This document shows positions 56,001 through 64,000 of a stretch of 64,000 nucleotides of DNA, in pieces. Below the pieces are notes generated by a model. It ran no database searches. It was given only the letters and a program-made list of their open reading frames with translations, and was not told where the DNA came from. This DNA is from Lepisosteus oculatus (taxonomy: Eukaryota > Chordata > Actinopteri > Semionotiformes > Lepisosteidae), in NCBI RefSeq assembly GCF_040954835.1, contig NC_090698.1, positions 23,867,501 to 23,931,500 of the forward strand. Reading direction: 5' to 3'. Each line of letters begins with the position of its first letter. The stretch's first letter is position 1. A program made the position numbers and the translations under genes.

Positions 56001-59000
56001 TTCTATTCTTTTACAAGTGAAAATGTTCAATCTGCAGAATTAGAGTACTGCTATCTCCTAAGTAATACTGTATACCGTCAAAGTCTGCTTTAACTTTTTC
56101 AAGAATAGTTAGCTACCCATACAAAAACCTATATTTTGAAGCACTATTCTTCTTTAGTTCCAGTACTAAATATACTGTAGATTATTTTTATTTATAGTAG
56201 TTATTAATTTGTGTTTCCTCATAAATCGAGGTACCAAAACTGATATTGTATATGGCTGGTTGTGGCATATCATCAAATAAATACAATTCTGCAAATATAC
56301 TGTTATGGCCACCATCATACACATAATGCTGGCACTCATTAGTGCCTAGTGTTGATGGTCTGGCTGTTATTCAGTTTGTTTCTCATCTATTGGCTCAACT
56401 GTTATGTAACAGTACTAAAGCATCTGATGTTATCACATAACGTATGCTATAAAACTGTACAAAATGCTGAAGGATCTATAAGGAAAGTTTATGCCCTTTA
56501 TTAAAGTTTCTCAGGACAATAAAGATCTGCTTTGACACAGTGACAAGATGGTATATGCCAAGCAACATATTTCAGATTGACAAAAACTTTTTAATCCTAC
56601 CTTTTTAGTGTTCCTGTTTATAACTTTTATAACTCCAGTTTTCTTTAAAATCTTGGACTGACTAAGCCATACATCTGACTACCTTCTCTCCCAATTCATC
56701 AGTAAAATTTTACATTGCCAGAAAAAATCAGTTTTTACATAATGGACTACAAATGTGGACCTTAGAGTAAAGAATATTACCTGGAAAAATCATATTGTGA
56801 AGTTAAAAAGTAGTGATATGAGAATAAATTTGTGTATTGTGATACATTTATGTCTGGGACATAAAAATCAAATCCAGCTAATTTCCATACATGTAATGTG
56901 GAATCTAAATTTCTAAGCATACTGTAAGAACATTGTGTAGCTGAAATTTGTGTTCAATTATTTAATAAGAGTACTGAATTTGAAATAGCAAAAAAAAAAT
57001 TTTGAACAAACATATACATGGCATTTTGAGCTTATTCCTACTTTGATCCCATGGTGTACTTCAGTGGTTTTACCTTGGGGTAATTGTCAAGCTCACACAA
57101 AAAGCCTGTCTTGAGAAAAAAGAAACACAATCTAGTACTGAGGACTGACAACATAGCAGAAACCAGTTAAGTGTAGGGATAGACTACAATTAAACAGTAA
57201 CAGACACTGTGAATGAAATCCCAATCAATGTCAGTAACATACTGTATTGATCACACCCTTTCAACCCTTTTAGTGGCTCTCACAGTAAATAAGTTATACA
57301 TACTATCATGTCTTAGAGGCTATCTCATCACTATCCTTGCCAGATATAAATACCTTTTGTTTTCGACAGAGATAACTCTGTTGTAAATCAGCATTATTAT
57401 TAAAGTATTGTATCTGTGGGAGTAATTTAATCAAGACATAGTAGAGGAAGAATTTCTGAGATGTATCTGTTTGATGTCTTTCTGTTGGTGTAGTCTCATA
57501 CAGTATATTGTTTTAAGGTTTTCTGTATATTTTCAGATACATTGAGTTCATATTTAGCTAGCACTCGCACTACTAGTGGCATCAAAAAGTCTGCTTTTAC
57601 AGTGTTGTACCACATAAGACCTCATGGTTTATCATTTCAGACAGAATGCTTCAGACAGAAATGTTCAAATTGAAGATTTGACTCACAGATGGCTCTGGTG
57701 GATTATTTTCAAGGCTTCTTCTGGAAAAAAGGAAAAAACACAACTAAAGATAGTTTGTTTTTGAATATAAAATTGTTTCATGCATTAATAGTACATATGT
57801 TTATATAAACATCTGAATTGTCTATTATGATTTTAAAGCCTTATCTTCAAGTAGGTATTTTTAAGCATGCCTCCAAACACCTTGGAGTTCAACTCCTGCT
57901 CGTCACATTTGCTGTTCTTGTCTGATTGATTTGATTGAAACTGACTTAAAATCAAAGTGATGGACTTGGTCTATAATTGGAAAAACATAACTTCCCTTTA
58001 CATGAGCTATGTTTGATGCTCAGTGTTTTCAGTTTGACCTATTCTGAAAGCAAAAACCTTTTTACAATGAAAGGGCATTTGGTGGATTGTAGAACATTAT
58101 TGCATTATACAGAAATCATGTTCAGGTCAATCATGTTTATCCTCGTGGAAGTTAAACTAATTGTTGATTGAAATGTGTAATTTACACGCATAAAAACTGG
58201 ATTACAGCTAAAATACAGACAGATCGTGTTGGCTTTTGGCTAGGACCAAAGCTACAGTACGTGTTCTACAGTTTACCAAAATGTAGGCTTCTTGTTTCTT
58301 CTCACATTAGGAATTGACAAAATGTGAAGAGCTTGTTAAAAAGCTCTCATTATTAATCTCTTGTTATTTACTTAGAAATATGGTTTGATGAATGATGATT
58401 CAGGAAAAATAAAACAGATTGGAGACTGTCACAAAACAACCCCCTAACCCCCAAAACTGTTTTAAATGCATGTTGTGAAACACAGGTTGAAATAAATAAT
58501 CTGTCAGTACTTAGCTGCGTATTGTATTTACAACAATATATGATTAATTATACAAATATTTTACAATATTTTAAATATCAATTACTAAAACTTAACCTAC
58601 CAAGAGTTTTGTAATAGTTTTGTCAATGAAAGTGTTGGCTTAAACTTTTTTGTATGTATGGGAATGGATCTTCTTTATAATTAAAATTAAAAACTATGGG
58701 TATACAGTATATAAAAAAATATCCCAGTCATGCATTTCTATAAATATTCTATCAATATTACCACAGTATTTTTCCACAAGGCCATATAAGTGGACCATTC
58801 TTTAAATTATAGTCTTTTTTTTTCCTAAAATTACCTAAACTAGTAAAATTAGCAAACCAAATAAACTGAATAACAATGATTTCCATGACAGCTTGATTAA
58901 AAGAAAAGCCTCTTCTCTGCCTATCTTTAAAAACGGTACACTGGTTTGCTATTAACAAAGTAACAGTTATAAAAATGCAGATTTATAAAATCTAGCAAAT

Positions 59001-59917
59001 TTTAATCTGATGGAAGCATAAAAGCTATAGTCTGGGCCTGTGCATGCATTCACTGAAGAGATTCTTTTCAGCATGATTATGTGGAGCCCAGACATCTGTG
59101 TAATTAAAACTTCAAATGCAGCTACAGTATAGTTTATAATACAAAGTGTTTTGCTATTCATGTATTCAAATTCTGCTCAATTTTCATGGATGTATGCAAT
59201 TTATAGACTTACTGAAGGGGCAAATCTAATGAAAATGGCTTATTAAAAACCGTTGGCTGTTTTACACACTAAATAGGAAATCATATGCAATAAACAGATG
59301 TATAAAAACTGATTTATTGGTGTGCTGCATGTTATGTACATAAATCCGGAAAATAAAAAACAGTCATGGTTATTCTGCATCACATTTTATAGCATGTAAA
59401 ATGTTGAAAAGTCCAAAGTTGCCATATTAAACTTTGTCTTCCACTCTTTGTCAGGTTTCAGAAGCTGGAGAAATGGAGGAGACCCTTCTACGAAGTGCTG
59501 CAAGCTTATGAGAATGCATCTATAGTGCTGCCAGCCTTTTATAATACTCGCAATACAGACGTCTCCTTCCGGGTCAAGTACGTCCTAGACGATTTCGACT
59601 CCCAGAAGTCCGTGTTCTACTTTCACCCCCAGTACCTCATCAATGTGCAGCGTTTCTGGATGATGCAGGGGGTGCGTGCAAAGCGGCTAAGCAGCGGACT
59701 GATGCTGGTCACAGCAGCCTTGGAGCTCTGCGAGGAGGTGCACCTCTACGGCTTCTGGGCCTTCCCCATGAACCCTTCCGGAATCTTCATCACTCACCAT
59801 TACTATGACAACGTCAAGCCTCGGCCTGGGTTCCATTCCATGCCCAATGAGATCTTTAGCTTCCTGCATCTGCACAGCAGGGGCATCCTGCAGGTACACA
59901 CCAGCCCCTGCAGGTGA
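25922..59917 (+). CDS. ST8SIA5: Alpha-2,8-sialyltransferase 8E (ST8Sia V), eight coding exons including one cassette
   Basis: A Golgi type II membrane enzyme that adds alpha-2,8-linked sialic acid to gangliosides (GD3-type and GT1a/GQ1b-type products in mammals). Exons 25922-26049, 46605-46697, 47151-47237, 49211-49355, 50912-51024, 51548-51640 and 59455-59917 join in phase to 373 residues. A 36-residue cassette at 34561-34668 would give 409. Visible features are a cytosolic tail, a transmembrane anchor (about 17-36), sialylmotif L from C163 ('CAVIGNGG'), sialylmotif S near 297-320 ('[18 protein letters not shown]'), motif III 'HHYYDN' (334-339) and motif VS H347-x4-E352. N-glycosylation sequons lie at N55, N95 and N240. 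Similarity to my recall of human ST8SIA5 is high throughout, including the N-terminus. An upstream in-frame ATG at 25829 is less likely to be the start. A recent paralogue cannot be fully excluded. Confidence 0.95.
29978..30262 (+). repeat. V-SINE, full length
   Basis: The tRNA-like head 'ggtggcacactgtttagcat' with B-box-like 'gggttcaattct' is followed by the central domain 'ctgtgcagactttgtatgtt' and a tail ending 'gatggatgaatggatg'. Old copy. Confidence 0.75.
30677..30762 (+). repeat. Penelope-like tail, solitary
   Basis: The closest copy here to the reference tail. 'gaagaaggctccacggccg' with an intact GGC...GCC pairing and 'aaacgttgtg' is followed by the pyrimidine tract, TTTCAG and 'catggaataaacctattac'. 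No coding sequence adjoins it, so the tail spreads or survives alone. Confidence 0.8.
31007..31495 (-). mobile_element. Solo LTR of a retrovirus-like element
   Basis: Read on the minus strand, this has the functional layout of an LTR. A TATAAAAAG box (31125-31117) is followed about 70 bases on by a short hairpin ('gagatcagc' against 'gttgatctc'), an AATAAA at 31046-31041, and an end in 'ctctgaca'. The left boundary (TGTCAGAG on the + strand) is clear. The far boundary, near '...gcctgtctca', is inferred, and I see no certain target duplication. No internal coding region adjoins it. Confidence 0.5.
32440..32603. repeat. Inverted pair of Penelope tails, copy 2
   Basis: The left minus-oriented arm 'gtaaagtaacataaaggttt' to 'aaaaaagaaac' faces the plus-oriented arm 'agaaggctccacagctgaaa' to 'ctctacctgttcctttac'. 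It is more diverged than the 23436 unit but has the same arrangement. Confidence 0.65.
32740..32935. repeat. Inverted pair of Penelope tails, copy 3
   Basis: Preceded by 'catcagcatgtgtaggctgc', as in the 23436 unit. The left arm runs 32776-32845 and the right arm 32848-32920 ('acctgaagacggctccaaag' then 'cttttcagcatagaataaac'). The two arms are complementary over most of their length. Confidence 0.7.
34561..34668 (+). CDS. ST8SIA5: ST8SIA5 cassette exon (stem-region insert)
   Basis: An acceptor 'ttcttattag' and a donor AG|GTACC bound exactly 108 bases. The frame entered from exon 1 (AG|T) stays open for 36 codons ('[16 protein letters not shown]...') and leaves with the same phase (AG|), so inclusion or skipping both keep the frame. 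It adds two N-glycosylation sequons (NWT, NFT) to the lumenal stem just after the membrane anchor. I recall mammalian ST8Sia V isoforms of 376 and 412 residues, a 36-residue difference that matches this exon. No transcript evidence is available here. Confidence 0.8.
35851..36036. repeat. Perfect 93-bp tandem duplication
   Basis: The unit starting 'tttattgaggttttgactgt' at 35851 is repeated without any difference I can see from 35944. The repeat continues for only the first four bases of a third copy. Either very recent or an assembly artefact. Confidence 0.95.
36438..36907 (-). repeat. 3' LTR of the chromovirus
   Basis: 470 bp, bounded by TGTCA/TGACA. It contains TATTTAA and the same GCTCACTATT start-region word as the 5' LTR. 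A frame reading through it on the + strand (36417-36713) is not a gene. Confidence 0.93.
36835..37299 (-). pseudogene. Chromovirus integrase C-terminus with chromodomain
   Basis: Includes the '[20 protein letters not shown]' GPY/F-type module, then a chromodomain with '[20 protein letters not shown]' and '[13 protein letters not shown]'. It is in the same frame as the integrase core upstream, but separated from it by two nonsense codons (at 37380-37378 and 37344-37342). Chromodomains in this position direct integration to marked chromatin in chromoviruses. Confidence 0.85.
36908..36922 (-). promoter_or_regulatory. Polypurine tract of the chromovirus
   Basis: On the minus strand AAAGGGGGGGGTAC directly precedes the 3' LTR. 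This is the expected position and composition for the plus-strand DNA primer. Confidence 0.8.
37378..38389 (-). pseudogene. Chromovirus integrase core
   Basis: Zinc-binding HHCC region ('[20 protein letters not shown]' then '[11 protein letters not shown]') and the DDE catalytic core ('SVDFLTDLP', 'DRGPQF', '[11 protein letters not shown]'). Ends at a premature stop. Confidence 0.9.
38390..39700 (-). pseudogene. Chromovirus reverse transcriptase and RNase H
   Basis: The reverse transcriptase frame 39585-38840 shows '[20 protein letters not shown]', '[15 protein letters not shown]', '[13 protein letters not shown]' and the catalytic '[10 protein letters not shown]'. RNase H continues in another frame ('[20 protein letters not shown]', '[20 protein letters not shown]'). 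Frame changes occur near 38834-38841 and at a seven-A run (38429-38435), both small indels. Confidence 0.9.
39701..40262 (-). pseudogene. Chromovirus aspartic protease region
   Basis: Carries the retropepsin-like '[16 protein letters not shown]' motif (DSG active site) and, in another frame, '[20 protein letters not shown]'. At least two frame changes lie between the protease and the reverse transcriptase. Confidence 0.8.
40263..41054 (-). pseudogene. Chromovirus gag (capsid and zinc-knuckle region)
   Basis: The first ATG is at 41054, only 20 bases inside the 5' LTR. The product has a proline-rich segment and a Sushi-type capsid core ('[20 protein letters not shown]', '[19 protein letters not shown]'). 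This family also gave rise to the domesticated mammalian RTL/PEG10 genes. The CCHC knuckle at about 40270-40290 is split by a frame change at an AAAA run (40279-40282). Confidence 0.85.
41064..41073 (-). promoter_or_regulatory. Self-priming primer binding site of the chromovirus
   Basis: Directly inside the 5' LTR the minus strand reads GAATAGTGAGCC, with no TGG start as needed for tRNA priming. Ten bases, AATAGTGAGC, are exactly complementary to GCTCACTATT at 41355-41346, the predicted first bases of the element RNA. Confidence 0.7.
41075..41545 (-). repeat. 5' LTR of the chromovirus
   Basis: 471 bp with TGTCA/TGACA ends. On the minus strand TATTTAA (41386-41380) lies 31 bases before the GCTCACTATT word at 41355, a normal TATA-to-start distance. 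R is therefore predicted to begin at 41355. Confidence 0.93.
42009..42247 (+). repeat. Interspersed repeat with 'agatcactttattagcc' start
   Basis: A block from 'taagataagatcactttatt' through 'cgaatttgtcttttcgcata', 'ttaagggccttgctcagggg' and 'gatttgaatcggcaaccac'. I know this order from common fish SINE-like repeats, but only one copy lies in this window and I cannot name the family. Confidence 0.5.
43671..44007 (+). repeat. V-SINE, full length (best preserved)
   Basis: The tRNA-derived head 'ggtggtgcagtggttagcat' (A box) and 'ggattcaattccag' (B box) are followed by the vertebrate-conserved central domain ('tgcatggagtttgtatgttc', 'ggtttcctcccacagtccta') and a (GGAT)n tail. Not a functional tRNA gene. 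Confidence 0.85.
46605..46697 (+). CDS. ST8SIA5: ST8SIA5 coding exon 3 (stem)
   Basis: 93 bp after 'ttttgtgcag'. It encodes '[20 protein letters not shown]' and onward, with sequon N55, and ends AT|GTGAGT in a split Met codon. Confidence 0.94.
47151..47237 (+). CDS. ST8SIA5: ST8SIA5 coding exon 4
   Basis: 87 bp after 'tatcaatcag'. It encodes '[20 protein letters not shown]' and 'NKTEANAF', and ends AA|GTAAGT. Confidence 0.94.
47238..49210 (+). other. ST8SIA5: ST8SIA5 intron 4
   Basis: About 2 kb. It contains a V-SINE at 48760-49085 and otherwise nothing recognised. The neighbouring introns 46698-47150 and 49356-50911 are likewise featureless. Confidence 0.75.
48760..49085 (+). repeat. V-SINE, full length
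   Basis: A degraded tRNA-like head, the central domain ('ctgcctgcgtggcg', 'ggttttctcccacagtcaaa') and tail 'gaaaatgggtggat'. Old copy in ST8SIA5 intron 4. Confidence 0.65.
49211..49355 (+). CDS. ST8SIA5: ST8SIA5 coding exon 5
   Basis: 145 bp after 'cctttgcag'. It encodes '[20 protein letters not shown]' through 'EIFKMFPN', ending AAC|GTAAGT. Confidence 0.95.
50912..51024 (+). CDS. ST8SIA5: ST8SIA5 coding exon 6 (start of sialylmotif L)
   Basis: 113 bp after 'ctcctatag'. It encodes '[20 protein letters not shown]' and onward: the donor-binding sialylmotif L with the conserved disulphide cysteine. Ends AG|GTAATT. Confidence 0.96.
51548..51640 (+). CDS. ST8SIA5: ST8SIA5 coding exon 7 (end of sialylmotif L)
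   Basis: 93 bp after 'tttcaaag'. It encodes '[20 protein letters not shown]' to 'NPSIITE' and ends AG|GTAAAT. Confidence 0.96.
51655..52095 (+). repeat. Interspersed repeat family A, copy 2 (longer)
   Basis: Same family and orientation as 23990-24353, extended at the 3' side by 'acagtatagtgtccccatca', 'ggcattaggacccacatgga' and 'gttggccccactaacacctc'. It starts 14 bases after the exon 7 donor region. Confidence 0.8.
53660..54330 (+). pseudogene. L2-like LINE reverse transcriptase relic
   Basis: Motif A reads '[20 protein letters not shown]'. Motif B survives as 'SGAPQG', and motif C as 'HADD' followed by a short duplication. A C-terminal 'FAPKLWNSL' piece ends the copy. Large deletions and stops occur between motifs. 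Same clade as the 13590 fragment. Confidence 0.7.
54715..54960 (-). pseudogene. CR1-like LINE C-terminal remnant
   Basis: The minus-strand frame includes '[20 protein letters not shown]', related to the 'VWNKLPSHVVEADTL' end motif of the LINE family at 15950-16435. Short and decayed. Confidence 0.45.
59455..59917 (+). CDS. ST8SIA5: ST8SIA5 coding exon 8 (sialylmotifs S, III, VS and stop)
   Basis: 463 bp after 'ctctttgtcag'. It encodes 153 residues plus TGA at 59915-59917. It contains '[20 protein letters not shown]' (motif S), 'HHYYDN' (III) and H-x4-E (VS), and ends 'QVHTSPCR'. The exon is markedly more GC-rich than its surroundings. Confidence 0.97.
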
Positions 59918-62900
59918 TGTCATGTTGCTCGCCTTTGTTGATGTTTCCTTTCTGTATTTTAGGTAAAATATCAAGACTTTATTTAATCAGTGTTCAAGGA
60001 AGATAATTTTTTCGACAGCAGCGTGAGGCTGTATTCCTCAAAACGTGACTCTGCAGATATCTGCTATTTTTAAAAATAGAGCACAATAATTGTGTTTGCG
60101 TGCCTATAATTGGATATTTTGAGTGAAATGTCAAATGTCTTAAATATATGACCGATTTATCTATGTATGCACGCACACTTTTCTGTGCAGACAAACATTT
60201 GTAAGAATTACTGTGCACATTTTAGAATATTGCAAGAGTTGTCATTTATCAAACCCTACACACAAGAAAGCACTGACTTTACTGTAAACTCACCTTACAT
60301 GACACTCAAATCAAATCTCAGATCATAGACTTTTGAGGCTGATTATCTTCTTAGAAAATGATTTTCTCAAACAGCCATTACCTGCAACAAAATAACAGAA
60401 TAAAATGCAAAATAACAGAATAAAATGCTACTTGCTACATTGATGACTTCCATCACAGTTCTGAGACCCATTTTCTCAATATTCATCTTTACATGAATAA
60501 TCACAAATTAATAACAATTAAGACCGTCCAAAAATTAAGTTAATCAGCACTTTTTCACGCACAGAATTTTAAAATGTTCAATTAAAAAATTTGATTTCAT
60601 ACAGTGTGTGCAGCAAGTCAGAAACACTTAAGTAATGAAGTTCATTATGTGTGTGTAAACATAGATATTTTTAAGAAGTACATTGGCAGACATTCATGAA
60701 AACCTAATCCAAAATAATCGTTTGGTGTTCTAAGAAGAAACAATAACATTATATCCATTCTACTTGCTCTGTGAAACAACAAAACTGTTACTGTACTGTT
60801 ATTGGTAAGTGCTAAATATTACACAAATGATTACACAGAAATAAAATAATAACATTGGATTTTCTATAAATATTTCTACTGCATGTTATTTTATTTAAGA
60901 AGTCACAGATGGAAAAATAGCACAAAATACTTGCCCAACTAAAACAGACTTTCATTGTTAGCAAAAGGATTACTACTGCTTCACCAAGGGCTTTTTAGTA
61001 ATCTGAGAGGCTGAGTAATGTTTATAATCAGCCAGAGAATAAGGATTTAAAACTACACACAAATTGATTTCAATTACTATTTTTATTGCTGGAAATTGAA
61101 TTGAATCATTGAATATATACACCTGTGATGCTTTAATTGCATAGATATGAAATATTAAATCAATGCAATTGTTACAGAAATACGAATGGGCATTTTAATT
61201 AAATATACTGTGATATGACTACATACAGGAAACATGAATAATAAGCATTTCTTTAAAAACTGGAAAAGGAAATTATACATATGTGGTTTGATCAGCAGTC
61301 TCTCTGTCAACTTCTCTGTACTTTTCCAAAACAAGGGACTAAAGTCAAACTACCAGCACACTTCTGCAACTGATATTATTTAATGCATGTAAAAGCAAGC
61401 TTTTATTTTGAAACACATGTTCTTTAATAATCTAAGACACTTGTTCTGTCCATAAATAGTTTTAGGGTATTGATTTATTGTGTTATTGTACTTATACTTT
61501 TATGTACTCATTGTAAATGAACTAATGTCTAAGCAAACTATAATAAACTGATAACTGAACCTGAAACTCAGGTTATAAACTAACATGTATAAAATTGAAT
61601 ATGATTCAAAATAAAAAGAAAGGTGGTCATGTCTTAGAAAGGGCTACTCTCTGAATTACATACAGTATATATTTCAATACATTTGTGAAAAATCATACTT
61701 TTGTATATACTTTGAAAATATTACATTTCAGTATAATGTTTTAATATCTATTTATATATAAATAAATGATCACTTTAACTTATTTACTTTAAGAGTAAAT
61801 TGCTTGCACAACAAAGTAAAAATATTAATATTCAAATAATAATTGAATTATCTTTTGATTTTTAAAGTATTGGGCACATTTTCAGTGCACTAAGTATTCA
61901 AAAATGCTTAAATCTTTTTTTCTAAAGCTATGCTAAAATTTATCCTTGTTAGATTTGATCAGCTTTGAAATGTTTTTGTTCTTCAACAGATATTGCCTGT
62001 ACAATTAAATCTCTGTATGTGTCAATTCTGAGTATTCTATCAGTTTTGTTAATTTTTTTTTAACAACAGAGTGGAGACAGGAACTGGCAATATCAATTTA
62101 CTTAAGAGTAAGACACTCATCAAATTTAGAAAATGTATGATTGAAGTTTTTTTGTGGGGCAGCATCTCATGAAGGCCATTATCCACATTTGTTCCTTGGA
62201 GGCTACCCCTCCAGGTCTATAGTATCAAATACCAGTGCTTAAAGCTTTAAACTAGGACTGCAAAATAGATCTATCTACACAAGCTTAATGGAAAAACTGT
62301 GCATAATGCTGGAAGTCCCAACTTTGCATCTTGAAATGAAAGGTCAATAATAAATATTATGGACACAGCAATGACAGTAATGAAAATGATATAGTTTTCC
62401 CAGCCTGCATATATAAATTATAAAGTTTAGGTCACTTAATTGATTTATTATTCAGTGTAAATTACTATCATATTATGTTAAAGAAGAGAAAGGGTTGTGG
62501 GTTTTTTTTGCTTTCAATGAAGTTGCGCATCAGTTGTGCTTTACAAATGTACTTAAATCATTAAACAGTTACCCACATTTTTGTATATTTTTATTTATTT
62601 TTGTATTAATTTTATTAATTGATCCTTTGCTGCCTCTCCCAGTGGAAGTATTTTTATTTTTAATGATATTATTTTACCTTATAATGTCCACTGCTGATCA
62701 TGCACTGACCTCTGAAACAAATACTGCTGTAAGCCATTTTGGAGAATATTCTTTTTTAATTCTGCCCTTGCCAAGCTTAATTCTGAGTCATTATGAATGC
62801 ACACAAAAATATACTGTATGGTAAAAAGTTACCATCTTAAGGAAAAATATCTAGCAACATCTGTTCAATAATTGTTTATTAATTCATATTCTATAAGATC

Positions 62901-64000
62901 TTTATTTTGTATTTTTGAATTGACTTAAAAAATGTCCTTTCCTCAGCTTTCTATATATTGTAGTAGTATGGATCAGACACTTTACTAACAAGTGTTTCTA
63001 AATATTTGAAAAGCACAGGCACATGACCAGTTTGAAGAAATGTTCACTTCCTTCTTGCTTAAGATTGTCAGATAGAAGCAACTGACAAGTCTGGACTACA
63101 ATAAGAAGCATTTCTGACCTTCTCACTGTAAAGTGGGGTTCAATATTCTTCTATTTTCATATAAAGCACCAAAATGTTGGGTGTCTAATATTCAGCCTAA
63201 ACTCCATAGAAAAATACACAAAAAAGGAAGAAATATTATTATTATTCTACATGTGTAGACAATTTGCTACACTGACATGCTACAGTATGTACAGTATAAT
63301 ATATTACAGCAAATTATGTTTCATTCATATGGTAATTAAATTACATATATAAGAAATTGGTTAAAATATTTGAACACAGTATATCCACAGCAGCATTATT
63401 TGGACTCAGGGATTGAATTTTAATGTTATTTCAAGTATATAATGACTAACAAGTGGATGTAGCAGTGGAATTGTACACTGGATAAAGGCTCTCTGTTGCA
63501 GTCAGTTAATATAATCATCTGTGATTATGCTCAAAACCACTACTGAGTTGTAAAAAGTTGAGTTCATTTTTGTAAATTAGGGGGAATGCCCTAAGAATTG
63601 ACATGCATTAAGGAAAGATGTGACTTTTAAGTGTATATTGACATGTTTGTATAATGATGAGCATATCATATGGTGAGCTCTAGAGGAAACACTTAAAGAC
63701 ACTTAAAAATTACCACAAATGTTTTCTCCAGAAACAGCTTAAATGATTCCATACTCACAAATCCTTTTCTCATGGTTAGATTTTAACACTGTCTAGAAAA
63801 TGGCCTGATATCTATTCAAATAGTCTGTTACATAAACATGCAGGATTTTTAGCAGGGCAGATTACTCACTGTCATTTTTTTTAACACTTCTATGTGTTTT
63901 TAGATAATGTAGCAACATTTTAAATATACGAAATGTGTGTATACTTGCATCTTTTATTTTACAAAGATACCTATACACTCCAGTGATTCCCATATATAGT
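59918..64000 (+). other. ST8SIA5 3' UTR and downstream flank
   Basis: AT-rich sequence with several AATAAA words (for example near 60420), any of which could end the transcript. No further gene, RNA gene or classified repeat is visible up to the window edge. Confidence 0.6.

Larger units (their letters stand above)
51641..59454 (+). other. ST8SIA5: ST8SIA5 intron 7
   Basis: 7.8 kb. Family A repeat at its 5' end and two LINE relics near 53.7-55.0 kb. The stretches 52100-53650 and 54960-59450 hold nothing I can name. Confidence 0.75.

Noticed and set aside
60240..64000. Possible downstream gene after ST8SIA5
   Set aside because: Frames such as 62495-62824 are low-complexity AT-rich readings without splice sites or recognisable motifs.

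Overview
The window is vertebrate nuclear DNA, most likely from a ray-finned fish. It is AT-rich, its genes are split by GT-AG introns, and it carries fish-type repeats: V-SINEs, L2-like and CR1-like LINEs, a Penelope-like element and a Sushi-type chromovirus. I cannot name the species. Roughly kilobase introns in RPL37 and an apparently single-copy gene set would fit a non-teleost such as gar or bowfin, but that is a guess.

Three host genes are supported. (1) PRKAA1 (AMPK alpha-1), minus strand: only its first coding exon (7651-7747) and promoter are present, and the left 7.6 kb is its first intron. (2) RPL37 (ribosomal protein L37), minus strand: complete in four exons between 10547 and about 15232, with a TOP-type transcription start and a poly(A) signal. 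It lies upstream of PRKAA1 in the same direction, the order I recall for human 5p13. (3) ST8SIA5 (alpha-2,8-sialyltransferase 5), plus strand: complete coding sequence over 34 kb (25922-59917). It has eight coding exons, one of which (34561-34668) is a frame-neutral cassette that changes the Golgi stem region, so 373-aa and 409-aa forms are predicted.

Layout: 1-7650 PRKAA1 intron 1; 7748-7860 PRKAA1 promoter; 7861-10510 short intergenic stretch with a degenerate DNA-transposon-like repeat; 10510-15232 RPL37, with two LINE relics antisense in intron 2; 15233-25921 intergenic, with a stray copy of part of RPL37 exon 2, LINE and SINE relics, a hAT-like element and a decayed Penelope-like retroelement; 25922-59917 ST8SIA5, whose introns hold V-SINEs, Penelope tails, a solo LTR and a 5.1-kb Ty3/gypsy chromovirus (36438-41545); 59918-64000 3' flank with nothing recognised.

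The most notable observations are the ST8SIA5 stem cassette exon; a readable Tf1/sushi-type self-priming signal in the chromovirus (10 nt at the predicted mRNA start complementary to the site next to the 5' LTR); three head-to-head hairpin units built from the Penelope tail; a DNA-level partial duplicate of RPL37 exon 2 with its splice site; and the adjacency of RPL37/PRKAA1 to ST8SIA5, which lie on different human chromosomes.
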